A stretch of DNA of 64,000 nt from UBA9926 sp018645765 (GTDB taxonomy: Bacteria; Pseudomonadota; Gammaproteobacteria; Pseudomonadales; Azotimanducaceae): contig CASIBO010000006.1 in assembly GCA_949372755.1 (NCBI GenBank), positions 186,001-250,000 of the forward strand, given 5' to 3'. The notes beneath the pieces were generated by a model. That model searched no databases. It saw only the letters and a program-made list of their open reading frames with translations, and was not told the DNA's origin. The number at the start of each line of letters is the position of its first letter. The stretch's first letter is position 1. This document shows positions 45,319 through 54,487 of this stretch, in pieces. Both the position numbers and the translations under genes were made by a program.

Positions 45319-47103
45319 ATGCCAAGCTCAATCACCGATTCTTTGACCCCTGCATACGATGTCACTGGGGCGGTCTTTGACCCCAGGGTCAGCACCGTAA
45401 TCGATGATGGCGCGGCCTTAACCTTAAGACCCGCGGCAGTGGTGATGGACCTTGATCGACTTGGCATGATGCAGCCATCGCGCTTAAGTTTCATGCGGAC
45501 CTTGGTGCGCAGAATGGTGCGAGAAGCTTGGCGGATTACCGAGGTGTGCTTTGCGCTTGACGACGAAGGCTACGGCGAGGCGATTTATTGCCTCGAAGCC
45601 GGCCCTGAGACCTACCACTTTGTCGTGTTTTCCAAGCCCTTGGAGAACGCGCGTCGTAATGATCGCGTCATCAGTAATCAATGGGATCTCACCATGGCGC
45701 TCGTTCGGGGGGAGTTATCAGATGAGCAGCTTGATCAGCTCCGGCGCAATGTGCCGCTGCAAGAAGCCGGCAGAATGGACGAGAACGTGTTGGTGTTGTC
45801 TCGGGCTAACCGCAGCGCGCGGTCTTTTGCAGAGGTGGTTGCGCGTTTGGCAACCGGGCGACAACCCGATGTTGAGCGCTTGAAAGTTGCGGGGTATCTC
45901 TGTCGAACGACGGCCGTTTATGGCAGCGGTAAATTCGGTATGGCGGGCTGGCACGTTGTGAAAACCAGTTGCCGGAGCTTTAGAACACCCTTTTCAGGGG
46001 AAATGTTTACCTGCTATATGCTGCGCCATTTTTCGTGTCGGCAGGTGGAACATATCGCGCGCAGACAATCCCCCGGTACAGCCGTGATGATCGCGCCAGA
46101 GATCGAACGCTATATCGGTATTGGGAATGCGACGGGGCTGGGTATGGCGCCGTTTCTGATTAAACATCCGGTTTTGATCAGTCATTGGATGATCCAGCGG
46201 GAAATTGCCTTGGCGCGGGTACTGAATCAAACAGACTGTGATGCGCCAAAATTGTACGCCTTGCAGTCGATGCTACGGCGGGTTGTGCAACATCTCCAGG
46301 AGACCACCGTTGCCGCGGACTACCAAACCAGTCGAAATCAAATTCTGATTGCGGCTTGTCTTGCCTTGATTGCTAAGTTAACAAGGCCAGCATTTTGTGC
46401 CGGACTTACAAGTGGGGGCTGGAAGGCGCTGCAGACTTTCGTTGAGGACCACTATGGACCGGCTGCCGAAGAACTTGTGCAGGTGCTGTTGTTCGAGCTG
46501 TATCCGCACTTGGTAGACCCCCTTGAAGAATTCATGGCGGTAGAGGAGCGTTTAGATCTCGATTCCGGCATGACCCTGGTTGAGCTTCTGGTGTTGCTTG
46601 AAACGCATTACGACTGGGCTTTGAATATTGATTTTGATGACCCAAACCACCACGCGCTTTTTTGGTACCGCTCTGAAGAAAAGATGGAGCCCAGGCTCGG
46701 CGATCGCGCCTGTGACGCTGGGGCGGAACGCGAAATGCCGCTTCTAATAGCGTTGGGCGTGCGTCAGTGCTTCGATGCGATGCAGCGGTTCTTGGCGGAC
46801 AACCCAGAAAGCCTAGTGGTCGACTTTTTAATCGCCCATCCCGATCAACTGGCAACGGTGCGCCGAGTTCAAACGATGTGCGGGCTGCCCTACGGCGATA
46901 TTAGAGGTAATTTGTCTGATCGGAATCTTGAGCCCATGCATCTGTTGCGGGCCAAGCTGTCGTTTTTTGGCGTTGGGAAATTCGATCCAAAATCAAAGCT
47001 GTGGGTGCGCAATACCATGTTTCAGGGTGCGCCGATTATTGCGGATCTGTCACAGGACCTCAATCCAGATCATTGGTATTTCCCAACGGCGCCGGTGCTC
47101 TGA
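45319..47103 (+). CDS. Large conserved-looking protein of the sox cluster, family unrecognised
   Basis: 594 residues, cytoplasmic (no signal peptide or membrane segment), mixed alpha/beta. Prominent segments are MVREAWRITEVCFALDDEG, GETYHF-like ETYHFVVFSKPLENARRND, YGSGKFGMAGW, FTCYMLRHFSCRQVEHI and a histidine/aspartate-rich NIDFDDPNHHALFWYRSEE. I recognise no catalytic motif. It starts 5 bases after the M19-like stop and overlaps the next gene (TGATG), so it is embedded in the operon leading to soxBDAG. A role in the same N-methyl compound pathway, as an enzyme or accessory factor, is inference. Confidence 0.8.
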   Translation: MPSSITDSLTPAYDVTGAVFDPRVSTVIDDGAALTLRPAAVVMDLDRLGMMQPSRLSFMRTLVRRMVREAWRITEVCFALDDEGYGEAIYCLEAGPETYHFVVFSKPLENARRNDRVISNQWDLTMALVRGELSDEQLDQLRRNVPLQEAGRMDENVLVLSRANRSARSFAEVVARLATGRQPDVERLKVAGYLCRTTAVYGSGKFGMAGWHVVKTSCRSFRTPFSGEMFTCYMLRHFSCRQVEHIARRQSPGTAVMIAPEIERYIGIGNATGLGMAPFLIKHPVLISHWMIQREIALARVLNQTDCDAPKLYALQSMLRRVVQHLQETTVAADYQTSRNQILIAACLALIAKLTRPAFCAGLTSGGWKALQTFVEDHYGPAAEELVQVLLFELYPHLVDPLEEFMAVEERLDLDSGMTLVELLVLLETHYDWALNIDFDDPNHHALFWYRSEEKMEPRLGDRACDAGAEREMPLLIALGVRQCFDAMQRFLADNPESLVVDFLIAHPDQLATVRRVQTMCGLPYGDIRGNLSDRNLEPMHLLRAKLSFFGVGKFDPKSKLWVRNTMFQGAPIIADLSQDLNPDHWYFPTAPVL

Positions 47104-47852
47104 TGCTGCGCGTCTCATACGGTGAGCTGCTCGGGCAGCTAAAACAATCGTTTGAGGCCTTGGGATACAGTTTAGGCGAGTATGAGAGCGCGGCGACCTC
47201 TGTGTTGTCGTTAGAGTTATGGGGATTTGGCGGGCTGGCCTTGCTGGAGGCGGCCTTGCCCAGTTTAGAACTCCACAAACAGTGGGCGCCGGCCGTGACC
47301 TACGAGTCCAACGCGTTGATGCTGGATTGTTTTCAAGGCAGTGCGCTGTTTGGTTTGATTCCGAGTATGGAACTGATTTATGTCAAAGCGCGTCAGCATG
47401 GGGTCAGCCGGGCAACGCTTGCCAACTGTACTGAGCCTGAATTTATGTTGCCGCTGCTAATGCAGGTTTGTCAGCGGGGCTATTACGCCAGTATCCGTTG
47501 GCCGAGCACTGAGGATCCAACGCACTTGCGGTGGGTGCTCTTAGAGGGTGATGTCACGGGCATTCGGGTGGATTCAAAAATCTGGCAGGCCAGCGCGCCG
47601 CTTGAGACAAGCGTTAGCATTGAAGTGGCCCGATCCGATTGGGGTTTCAGTTCAGATCATTCAGACCCGGAAGGCCAAGGATTGTCGTTGCAGGACCATT
47701 GGGGTAACACAGCGCTGCAAGCATTGTTTGAGGAGCGCTATATGGCGAGTGTAACGATCGATCCCTGGTTATGGAACCGCCTGCAAGATCTCGGCAGGCG
47801 GGTCTTGGTGCCCTCAACCGAGGCTTCGCGCTCAGGGGCTGGGGCAGACTGA
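47103..47852 (+). CDS. Cluster-associated protein, tentatively DUF3726/Ldh2-fold related
   Basis: 249 residues from ATG 47103, which overlaps the preceding stop by one base. The N-terminal helices (YGELLGQLKQSFEALGYSLG, SVLSLELWGFGGLALLEAAL) followed by IPSMELIYVKARQHGVSRAT resemble the N-terminal region of Ldh2-type dehydrogenases and of the DUF3726 family. The cofactor-binding motifs of Ldh2 are not visible. The family assignment is from memory and tentative. Coupling with the 594-residue protein suggests the two act together. An 88-bp gap separates it from soxB. Confidence 0.72.
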   Translation: MLRVSYGELLGQLKQSFEALGYSLGEYESAATSVLSLELWGFGGLALLEAALPSLELHKQWAPAVTYESNALMLDCFQGSALFGLIPSMELIYVKARQHGVSRATLANCTEPEFMLPLLMQVCQRGYYASIRWPSTEDPTHLRWVLLEGDVTGIRVDSKIWQASAPLETSVSIEVARSDWGFSSDHSDPEGQGLSLQDHWGNTALQALFEERYMASVTIDPWLWNRLQDLGRRVLVPSTEASRSGAGAD

Positions 47853-47940
47853 GCGCTCAGTTGAGGCGCTAAAGATCAATCACTAAACCGAACATCGCGA
47901 ACGATGCAAGAAACCAATAGAAAAAAATTAAGGATGTAGA

Positions 47941-49182
47941 GTGCCCTTTGGATTACTTAAATACGGTTTGCGTAAACAGCACCCTGGTCAACACCATTTC
48001 ACGCCAACCAAGCCGCTGAAGTCGCACTACGATGTGGTCATCATTGGCGCAGGTGGGCACGGCTGCAGCATTGCCTACTATCTCGCAAAGCACCACGGTA
48101 TTACGGATATTGCGCTCATCGACAAGGCCTACCTGGGTGGGGGCAATACCGCGCGCAACACGGCGGTGATCCGGTCGAACTACTTAACAGAATCTGGGGT
48201 TAACTTCTATCGGGACTCGGTCGCGCTCTATCAAGGGTTAAGCAACGAGTTTGGCTACAACATAATGATGGAGAATCGCGGGCAGCTTACGCTCGCACAC
48301 AGTGATGCGGCCATTCGGAGTTTTCGCTGGCGCGCCGAAGTCAATCAGCATCTTGGGGTGCGCTCGGAACTGGTGGACCGGCAAACCATTCAAGAATTGG
48401 TTCCGAATCTAAACCTGGCTGATGATGCCCGCTTTCCCGTTTTGGCGGGCTTGTGGCATGCCGATGGCGCAACGGCGCGTCATGACGCGGTGGTTTGGGG
48501 TTATGCGCGTGGCGCCTGTCAACGCGGGGTTGAATTGCACCAATTGACCGAGGCGCAAGGCATCGAGATCGATGCCGGCCGGGTGGTTGGTGTGCGCACG
48601 AATCGCGGCAGGGTTGCCTGTGGGGCGGTGGTGCAGGCGGTGGCGGGCGCAAGCTCCGTGGTGGGCAAGTTGGCGGGCATCAAGCTACCCATTCATTCGT
48701 TTCCGCTGCAAGCGATGGTGACCCAGCCTTATAAGCCGGTTTTAACGCCGCATGTCAGCTCGCCTCATGTCCACGTTTATATTCATCAAACGTCCCGCGG
48801 CGAATTCGTGATCGGCGGGGGCTCGGACCCCTACCCGTTGTATCACACCCGTGCGACGCTGGATCAAAGAGAGATTTTGTCGGCAGCAACCCTTGAGTTG
48901 TTTCCGTTTTTGGCCCAGGCCAAGCTGCTTCGGCAATGGGCGGGCACAACCGATATGACGCCCGACTATAGTCCCATCATGGGACTGAGTCCGGTTGAGA
49001 ATTACTATTTAGATGCGGGGTGGGGCACCTGGGGCTTTAAAGCGACTCCGATCAGCGGTAAGACCATGGCCGAGCTGGTCGCAACCGGCAAGGTGCCCGC
49101 GTTAATCCAGCCCTTTGAGTTGGAGCGATTTTATCGGTTTCAGCAAGTTAACGAGGCAGGCGCGACCGCCGCGAGCCACTAA
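47941..49182 (+). CDS. soxB: Sarcosine oxidase subunit beta (FAD-dependent)
   Basis: A 413-residue flavoprotein subunit of heterotetrameric sarcosine oxidase, which oxidatively demethylates sarcosine to glycine and 5,10-methylene-tetrahydrofolate. The FAD-binding Rossmann motif is GAGGHG at 36-41, followed by IALIDKAYLGGGNTARNTAVI. The C-terminal flavin-site LDAGWGTWGFKATPISGK is highly characteristic. Length matches known SoxB. GTG start behind AGGATG. Gene order soxB-soxD-soxA-soxG is the classical one. No glyA or purU follows, unlike in pseudomonads. Confidence 0.93.
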   Translation: MPFGLLKYGLRKQHPGQHHFTPTKPLKSHYDVVIIGAGGHGCSIAYYLAKHHGITDIALIDKAYLGGGNTARNTAVIRSNYLTESGVNFYRDSVALYQGLSNEFGYNIMMENRGQLTLAHSDAAIRSFRWRAEVNQHLGVRSELVDRQTIQELVPNLNLADDARFPVLAGLWHADGATARHDAVVWGYARGACQRGVELHQLTEAQGIEIDAGRVVGVRTNRGRVACGAVVQAVAGASSVVGKLAGIKLPIHSFPLQAMVTQPYKPVLTPHVSSPHVHVYIHQTSRGEFVIGGGSDPYPLYHTRATLDQREILSAATLELFPFLAQAKLLRQWAGTTDMTPDYSPIMGLSPVENYYLDAGWGTWGFKATPISGKTMAELVATGKVPALIQPFELERFYRFQQVNEAGATAASH

Positions 49183-49191
49183 GGAATCAGT

Positions 49192-49497
49192 ATGAAATTA
49201 TTGCGCTGTCCGCTGAACGGGCTTCGAAATATCTCAGAATTTCTCTATGGCGGCGAAGTACATCCGCTAACAGATCCAAGGCATCAGGATTCGAGAGCTT
49301 GGGCTGAGCAGGTTTTCTTTGACGACAATGCGGCGGGCGTGGTGATGGAATGGTGGTGTCACCGGCCTACGTCGTACTGGTTTATTGCCGAGCGCGACAC
49401 CCTAACCGATCAAGTGCTTCGAACCTTTGCCAGCAGTGAGCTTTATGTTGAAAGGGTGACCTTCACGCGGGCCGTCAGCGGAGACCCTCATGCCTGA
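49192..49497 (+). CDS. soxD: Sarcosine oxidase subunit delta
   Basis: A 101-residue small subunit. The N-terminus RCPLNGLRNISEFLYGGEV aligns with the zinc-binding CPxCGxR start of SoxD, but the second cysteine is asparagine and no other cysteine pair is obvious, so the structural zinc may be missing. The remaining body (VVMEWWCHRPTSYWFIAERD) is typical. It starts 9 bases after soxB and overlaps soxA by 8 bases. Confidence 0.9.
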   Translation: MKLLRCPLNGLRNISEFLYGGEVHPLTDPRHQDSRAWAEQVFFDDNAAGVVMEWWCHRPTSYWFIAERDTLTDQVLRTFASSELYVERVTFTRAVSGDPHA

Positions 49498-52417
49498 GCC
49501 GCGCCTGCCAGAACCCTATGGCCTGTGGGTCGATCGAACCCAAACTGTGACCTTTTCCTTTGAGGGCCAGTCTTATTCTGGTCTGCAAGGGGACACCATA
49601 GCCACGGCCCTTGCGGCAAACGATCAGTGGTTGCTCTCACGGTCCTTTAAATATCATCGGCCGAGGGGCTTATTAACCTTGGCAGGCCAAGACGCCAACA
49701 CCCTAGTGCAGCTTTTATCGGAGCCCAATGCGTTAGCCGATCGTGTTTTGATTACCGAGGGGCTTGTGGTCCAGGCCCAGAACTTTAGTGGCACGCTCAA
49801 ACGGGATCGCAATGCCATTCTCGGTTGGCTCGCGCCCTTTTTACCGGTCGCCTTTTACTACAAAGCCTTTTTTAGGCCTCGTGGTGTTTGGCAGCTCTGG
49901 GCGCGATTTTTCCGAAAGCGGGCGGGGCTGGGGGTGATTGACCAGGGCTTTGAGCCCAAGCGGTTCGCGCAAAGCTACCGGCACTGTGACATTTTGGTGA
50001 TTGGCGGTGGGCCTGCGGGTCTGGCCGCCAGTATTGAAGCGGCTGAGGCCGGCGCGGACGTGTTGCTGGTTGACGAAAATGTGGCGTTGGGTGGGTCCTT
50101 GAATTATGCCGATGCCGATACCGATGCCGAGGCGGCTGGGTCGGCCGACGGTTTAGCGCGCGCCGCCTTGATTGAGCGCGTTGAACAATTTGAAAACCTT
50201 GAAACGCTAACTGGCGCGATTTGCAACGGCTGGTACGCGGATAATTGGATCCCGGTGGTGCAGGGTGAGCACCTGTTCAAAGTCCGTGCCCGTCAGGTGA
50301 TTTTTGCCACCGGCTCTCTCGAGCAGCCGGTGGTGTTTCGGAATAACGATTTGCCCGGCATCATGATGAGCAGCGCAGCAATGCGTTTGATTCGACTCTA
50401 CGGCGTCCAGCCAGGCCGACAGGGGGTTGTGGTCTGTGGCAGCTGGGAGGGCTATCGGGCGGCGCTGATGTTGGCGCGCGCGGGGGTGAGCGTTTCTGGT
50501 CTCGTTGATTTTCGGGCGAGGCCAGATGACGGCCATGCCCTGATCGATCAGGTCCAATCAGCGGGCATTCCAATTTGGTTTGAGCACGGCGTGGATCAAG
50601 CGATTGCGTCGGTTGATCAAAACCACGTGGCGGGCGTCGATGTTGGCCCGCTGCGAGCCGGGGCGGTGGCGCGGGATCGGATCACGCGGCTGCCGTGTGA
50701 TTTTGTCGCCATGGCGGGTGGCTATGTGCCGACCTACCAGCTTGCGTGCCAAGCCGGTGGGCGACTGCTGTACGACGATGCGCTTGCGGCCTTCTCCATC
50801 GCGGGATTGCCCGATGACTGCTGGCTGGCGGGTTCTGTTAATGGGGTCTGGCATGAGGGGCCGACCCAGGCGGACGGGATCCGGGCTGGCAAGGATGCGC
50901 TGCAGGCGTTGGGCCTGATGGCGGAAGGCGGCGAGCCAGTGCCAGAAACCGGGGAAGCATTGAATTACGTCTGGCCGATCTTTGCCCATGCCTCGGGTAA
51001 AGAATTTGTCGATTTCGATGAAGATCTGCAGATTAACGATATCTTGAACGCGACGCGGGAAGGCTATGAGCACATTCAATTGGTTAAGCGCTATTCAACC
51101 GCGGGCATGGGGCCCTCGCAGGGCCGTCACTCGGCATTAACCGTTGCCCGACTCGTTGCGGACGCAACCGGTAAGACGGTCGCCGAAACCGGGGTGACCA
51201 CGGCCCGTCCGCCGTTTGCGGCCGAGCAGTTGGCGCACACCGCCGGCCGCGGCCTCTTCCTGACGCGTCATACCGCGATGCACCACCGCCATATCGAATT
51301 GGGCGCACAGATGATGCAAGCTGGGGCGTGGTTTCGTCCGGCGTTCTATGGTCCGGCAGCTGAAAAGAACGCGCGCATTCAGGCCGAGATCAATCAGGTT
51401 CGGCGCGGCGTGGGGATGATCGATGTCTCGACGCTTGGCGGTATTGAAGTGCGTGGGGCAGATGCGGGCGAATTTTTGAATCGAGTTTATACGGGCGGCT
51501 TTAAAAAGCAGCCCGTCGGCAAGGCGCGGTATGCCTTGCTCATCAATGAGGCGGGCGTTGTGGTCGATGATGGTGTGGCCTGCCGGCTGCATGAAAAGCA
51601 TTTTTATGTCACGGCCACCACCGGCGGCGTCGATTCGGTGTACCGCAATATGCTGAAGTGGAACGCGCAATGGCGGCTAAAGGTGGATATTGCCAATGTG
51701 ACCAGCGCCTATTGTGCAATCAATATTGCGGGGCCCAAGGCGCGCGCTGTTTTAGCCCGGGTTGCGGAAAACGTGGACCTATCGGCCGAGGCGTTTCCCT
51801 ATATGGGCGTGTGCTGTGCGACGCTTGCCGGAGTGCCTGTTCGACTCATCCGGGTTGGGTTTGTGGGCGAGCTGGGATTCGAAATCCACGCGCCCCAGCA
51901 GTACGGGGAGGCGTTGTGGGACCTGCTCATGGCGGCAGGCGAAGCGAGCGGGATCCAGCCCTTTGGGGTCGAAGCACAGCGCGGGCTGAGGCTGGAAAAG
52001 GCGCACATTATTGTGGGGCAAGATACCGATGCCATGTCGAACCCGTTCGAAATTCAGATGGACTGGGCGCTATCGCGTAAGAAGCCCTATTTTATCGGAC
52101 ATCGAACACTCCAGGAACTCGAGCAGCGCCCATTAACGCGAGTCTTGGCGGGCTTTATGATCAAAGATCTCAATAGCCCCCAACCGCTTGAAAGCCATTT
52201 GGTACTGGACGGCAACCAGATGATTGGACGGGTGACGTCTTGCATGACGTCGCAAAGCCTCAATGCCATCATCGGGCTGGCCTACGTGCCGGTTGCATTG
52301 GCCAAGCCGGGTTGCCGGATCACCATAAAGGTTGATGGCGGGCAGCGCGTCACTGCGGAGATTGTGCAGACCCCGTTTTATGACCCGAAATCCCATCGCC
52401 AGGACCTTGAATCATGA
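49490..52417 (+). CDS. soxA: Sarcosine oxidase subunit alpha
   Basis: A 975-residue subunit. An N-terminal 2Fe-2S-ferredoxin-fold domain without cluster cysteines (FEGQSYSGLQGDTIATAL, FKYHRPRG) is followed by an NAD(P)-type Rossmann domain (ILVIGGGPAGLAASIEAAEA near 167; LGGSLNY). A C-terminal GcvT-like folate domain occupies about residues 620-960 (GMIDVSTLGGIEVRGADAGEF, GFVGELGFEIHAP). The folate domain captures the methyl carbon as methylene-tetrahydrofolate. Full-length. It overlaps soxD upstream and soxG downstream (ATGA). Confidence 0.94.
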   Translation: MPEPRLPEPYGLWVDRTQTVTFSFEGQSYSGLQGDTIATALAANDQWLLSRSFKYHRPRGLLTLAGQDANTLVQLLSEPNALADRVLITEGLVVQAQNFSGTLKRDRNAILGWLAPFLPVAFYYKAFFRPRGVWQLWARFFRKRAGLGVIDQGFEPKRFAQSYRHCDILVIGGGPAGLAASIEAAEAGADVLLVDENVALGGSLNYADADTDAEAAGSADGLARAALIERVEQFENLETLTGAICNGWYADNWIPVVQGEHLFKVRARQVIFATGSLEQPVVFRNNDLPGIMMSSAAMRLIRLYGVQPGRQGVVVCGSWEGYRAALMLARAGVSVSGLVDFRARPDDGHALIDQVQSAGIPIWFEHGVDQAIASVDQNHVAGVDVGPLRAGAVARDRITRLPCDFVAMAGGYVPTYQLACQAGGRLLYDDALAAFSIAGLPDDCWLAGSVNGVWHEGPTQADGIRAGKDALQALGLMAEGGEPVPETGEALNYVWPIFAHASGKEFVDFDEDLQINDILNATREGYEHIQLVKRYSTAGMGPSQGRHSALTVARLVADATGKTVAETGVTTARPPFAAEQLAHTAGRGLFLTRHTAMHHRHIELGAQMMQAGAWFRPAFYGPAAEKNARIQAEINQVRRGVGMIDVSTLGGIEVRGADAGEFLNRVYTGGFKKQPVGKARYALLINEAGVVVDDGVACRLHEKHFYVTATTGGVDSVYRNMLKWNAQWRLKVDIANVTSAYCAINIAGPKARAVLARVAENVDLSAEAFPYMGVCCATLAGVPVRLIRVGFVGELGFEIHAPQQYGEALWDLLMAAGEASGIQPFGVEAQRGLRLEKAHIIVGQDTDAMSNPFEIQMDWALSRKKPYFIGHRTLQELEQRPLTRVLAGFMIKDLNSPQPLESHLVLDGNQMIGRVTSCMTSQSLNAIIGLAYVPVALAKPGCRITIKVDGGQRVTAEIVQTPFYDPKSHRQDLES

Positions 52418-53139
52418 CCACGACTGATTTGGCGCGACAAAGCCCGCTGCATCGTCAACACCTAAGCCTTAAGGCGCGCCTTGCTGAAGATGCACTCGGC
52501 CTGTTGCCAGCGAATTATGGTGATCTGGCAACCGATACCGCGCAAGCGGTCCACCTTGGACTGGTGGATCTGTGTTTAATGCCGCGTGCGGGGTTCAAGG
52601 GCGCGGGGGCCGGCCACTTCCTGCAGCAGTATTCGTTGGCCTTACCGGGTTTGCCGAACTGTGCCGAGCCGCAGGATAACGGATTGCTTGTGAGTCAGTT
52701 GTCCTTTGATGAGTATCTGTTGCTGGATACAACGCCTGGGGCCTCAGCGATGATCACAACGCTTTGCAATACCGGGTCGTTGGACGAGGCGCCGGATTGC
52801 TATCAGGTGCCGCGCCAAGACAGCCATGGTTGTTTGGCCGTGACGGGGCAGGCGGCTTGGCGGACGCTGGCAGCGCTTATTTCCGTTGACTTAAGGCCCC
52901 ACCGGTTTACCAATTTTCAGATTGCGCAAACCTTATTGAATGAATTAAGCGTGATTATCATTCGGTGTGACCAGTCCTTGGTACCCAATTACTATGTGCT
53001 GGCCGATATCACATCGATCGAATTTCTATGGATCGTGCTGCTCGATGCGATGGCAGAGGCAGGCGGCGCGCCGGTTGGTCTGAACGCCTTTCAAACCCTG
53101 AAGACCGCAATGGATTCCGGTGAAGCCAGTTTGGTTTAG
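52414..53139 (+). CDS. soxG: Sarcosine oxidase subunit gamma
   Basis: A 241-residue member of the SoxG/GcvT-like small-subunit family, with ILLDTTPGAS-like LLLDTTPGASAMI, VTGQAAWRTLAALISVDLRP and ALLDAM-like VLLDAMAEAGG. It begins inside the last codons of soxA (ATGA overlap), is probably translated by coupling, and ends the operon. The C-terminus is rather long and hydrophilic. Confidence 0.88.
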   Translation: MTTTDLARQSPLHRQHLSLKARLAEDALGLLPANYGDLATDTAQAVHLGLVDLCLMPRAGFKGAGAGHFLQQYSLALPGLPNCAEPQDNGLLVSQLSFDEYLLLDTTPGASAMITTLCNTGSLDEAPDCYQVPRQDSHGCLAVTGQAAWRTLAALISVDLRPHRFTNFQIAQTLLNELSVIIIRCDQSLVPNYYVLADITSIEFLWIVLLDAMAEAGGAPVGLNAFQTLKTAMDSGEASLV

Positions 53140-53307
53140 GGCTGAGACGGTTGAAGGGGCGCTGAAAGGGGGATTAGCCAGACCTGATCGGCTCGCAGCC
53201 TTACGCAGCGCTGATGGCGCTGACAGCGCCAGGCGAATGGGGCGGCGAAGAAGACGAAGAGTCCTTAGTGCGGCTTTTGCAGTACCGGCCCGTTCGACAT
53301 CAGCAGA

Positions 53308-53778
53308 TTACTTTACGACAGTTTGGGATGTCCCGGCGCCGCCGACTAAAGGTGACCAATGGGCCGCGCGAATTTTCCAACCGCCGTCTTCCTTAACATA
53401 AACCTGGGTGACGCGAGTGCGGTAGTTTGGCACAGCAGGCAGTCCTTTAGGTTGCATCATGGCCTCTTGATAGAAGTGGGCGACAGCCGCTTGTCCTTCA
53501 ACCAACACGATGACCTCGATATGCTTACGAGTGCCCTCGAAAATATCAAAGGCATTGCCGGTTGAGGCTCGGCCAATATCATTGAGCAGGCCACCGCTGG
53601 AAAAAAATTCTTTTGAGCCCAGCTTGGAAATACGCATAGGGTCTTGATTTAACGCCTGATTCATATGGGTCATGTTATCGAGAATTTCCTGACGGACCTC
53701 ACTGGCGGTGTCGGCTAGAACGGGTGTGGCGATCAGGGCGAAAGTGAGACTGAGCGCTAAGCGCCATTGCATTGTCAT
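53308..53778 (-). CDS. Secreted NTF2/SnoaL-like protein (second copy)
   Basis: A 156-residue protein with signal peptide (LALSLTFALIATPVLA) and an NTF2-like domain: helix EVRQEILDNMTHMNQ, strands IEVIVLVEGQAAVAHFY, YRTRVTQVYVKEDGGWKI, ending RAAHWSPL. It shares its layout with the protein at 18593-19060, including a final W-x-I-x-x-x-H strand. No catalytic dyad can be assigned. Function unknown. ATG follows AGGACAC. Confidence 0.75.
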   Translation of the reverse strand: MTMQWRLALSLTFALIATPVLADTASEVRQEILDNMTHMNQALNQDPMRISKLGSKEFFSSGGLLNDIGRASTGNAFDIFEGTRKHIEVIVLVEGQAAVAHFYQEAMMQPKGLPAVPNYRTRVTQVYVKEDGGWKIRAAHWSPLVGGAGTSQTVVK

Positions 53779-53932
53779 AGAAGTGTCCTTGTGCTTTGGG
53801 GTTGGGTGGGCTTCGGACGGGTGCGTCCTGATGCTTTCGCAACGATGTCACGAATGCCGTGGTTTTGACAGTCTTGCGACGCTGGTTCTGTGAGGGTCAA
53901 CCCAAAGTTTGATGGTTAGGGCTAACAGCAAC

Positions 53933-54487
53933 TTACAGTTTTTTAGCGACGGTCACGGCCATTGATGAGCCGATCGTCACGATGGTGCGCCAGCAGTGCA
54001 CACTAAAAGCCTCACGGATGGCATGGCGACCGGCGGCATCGTGACAATGCTCGGCTTCATCATGCATAAACTGGCGTAGGGTTTCAGCGACTTCAGGGTG
54101 CGCTCGCAGCCGATCCAGCTTCTCGATTTGTTGTTGGTAGTGCTGGATGACAAAGGTTTCGACGATCTCGATGGTTAAGTACACCACGTGTGCGCCGCCG
54201 AAGACGGCGAGGCTGCCCAGGATAAAGCCGGCTAACCGCCATAACGGCGTGAGCACGCTTTTGTCTTTGGCGGACAACCAGGCCTCAAAATGCCCAAGAT
54301 GGCGACGCTCTGTTTCCAAATGCGTGGTCGCAAAGGCGATCACCTCGGGGTTGCGACTCCAGCGAAGGATGCCGTTGTAGAGCCAGACCGCGCCGGTCTC
54401 GCCGGCGTGATCAGAACGCAGTTCCGCGCGCAACCAGTCCGGAAGGCTCGAGGGTCTTGGCAGGGCAGCAAGGTTGGTATCATGCAT
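53933..54487 (-). CDS. coq7: Demethoxyubiquinone hydroxylase family protein (Coq7)
   Basis: A 184-residue diiron hydroxylase of ubiquinone synthesis. Ligands are E30 (DHAGETGA), E60 and H63 (ETERRH), E110 (LTIEIVETFV), and E144/H147 (HDEAEH). The helical hairpins match Coq7/CAT5, which replaces UbiF in many gammaproteobacteria and makes 5-hydroxy-ubiquinol precursors at the inner membrane. The start overlaps the end of ubiG by 8 bases, forming a quinone-synthesis operon. Confidence 0.9.
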   Translation of the reverse strand: MHDTNLAALPRPSSLPDWLRAELRSDHAGETGAVWLYNGILRWSRNPEVIAFATTHLETERRHLGHFEAWLSAKDKSVLTPLWRLAGFILGSLAVFGGAHVVYLTIEIVETFVIQHYQQQIEKLDRLRAHPEVAETLRQFMHDEAEHCHDAAGRHAIREAFSVHCWRTIVTIGSSMAVTVAKKL

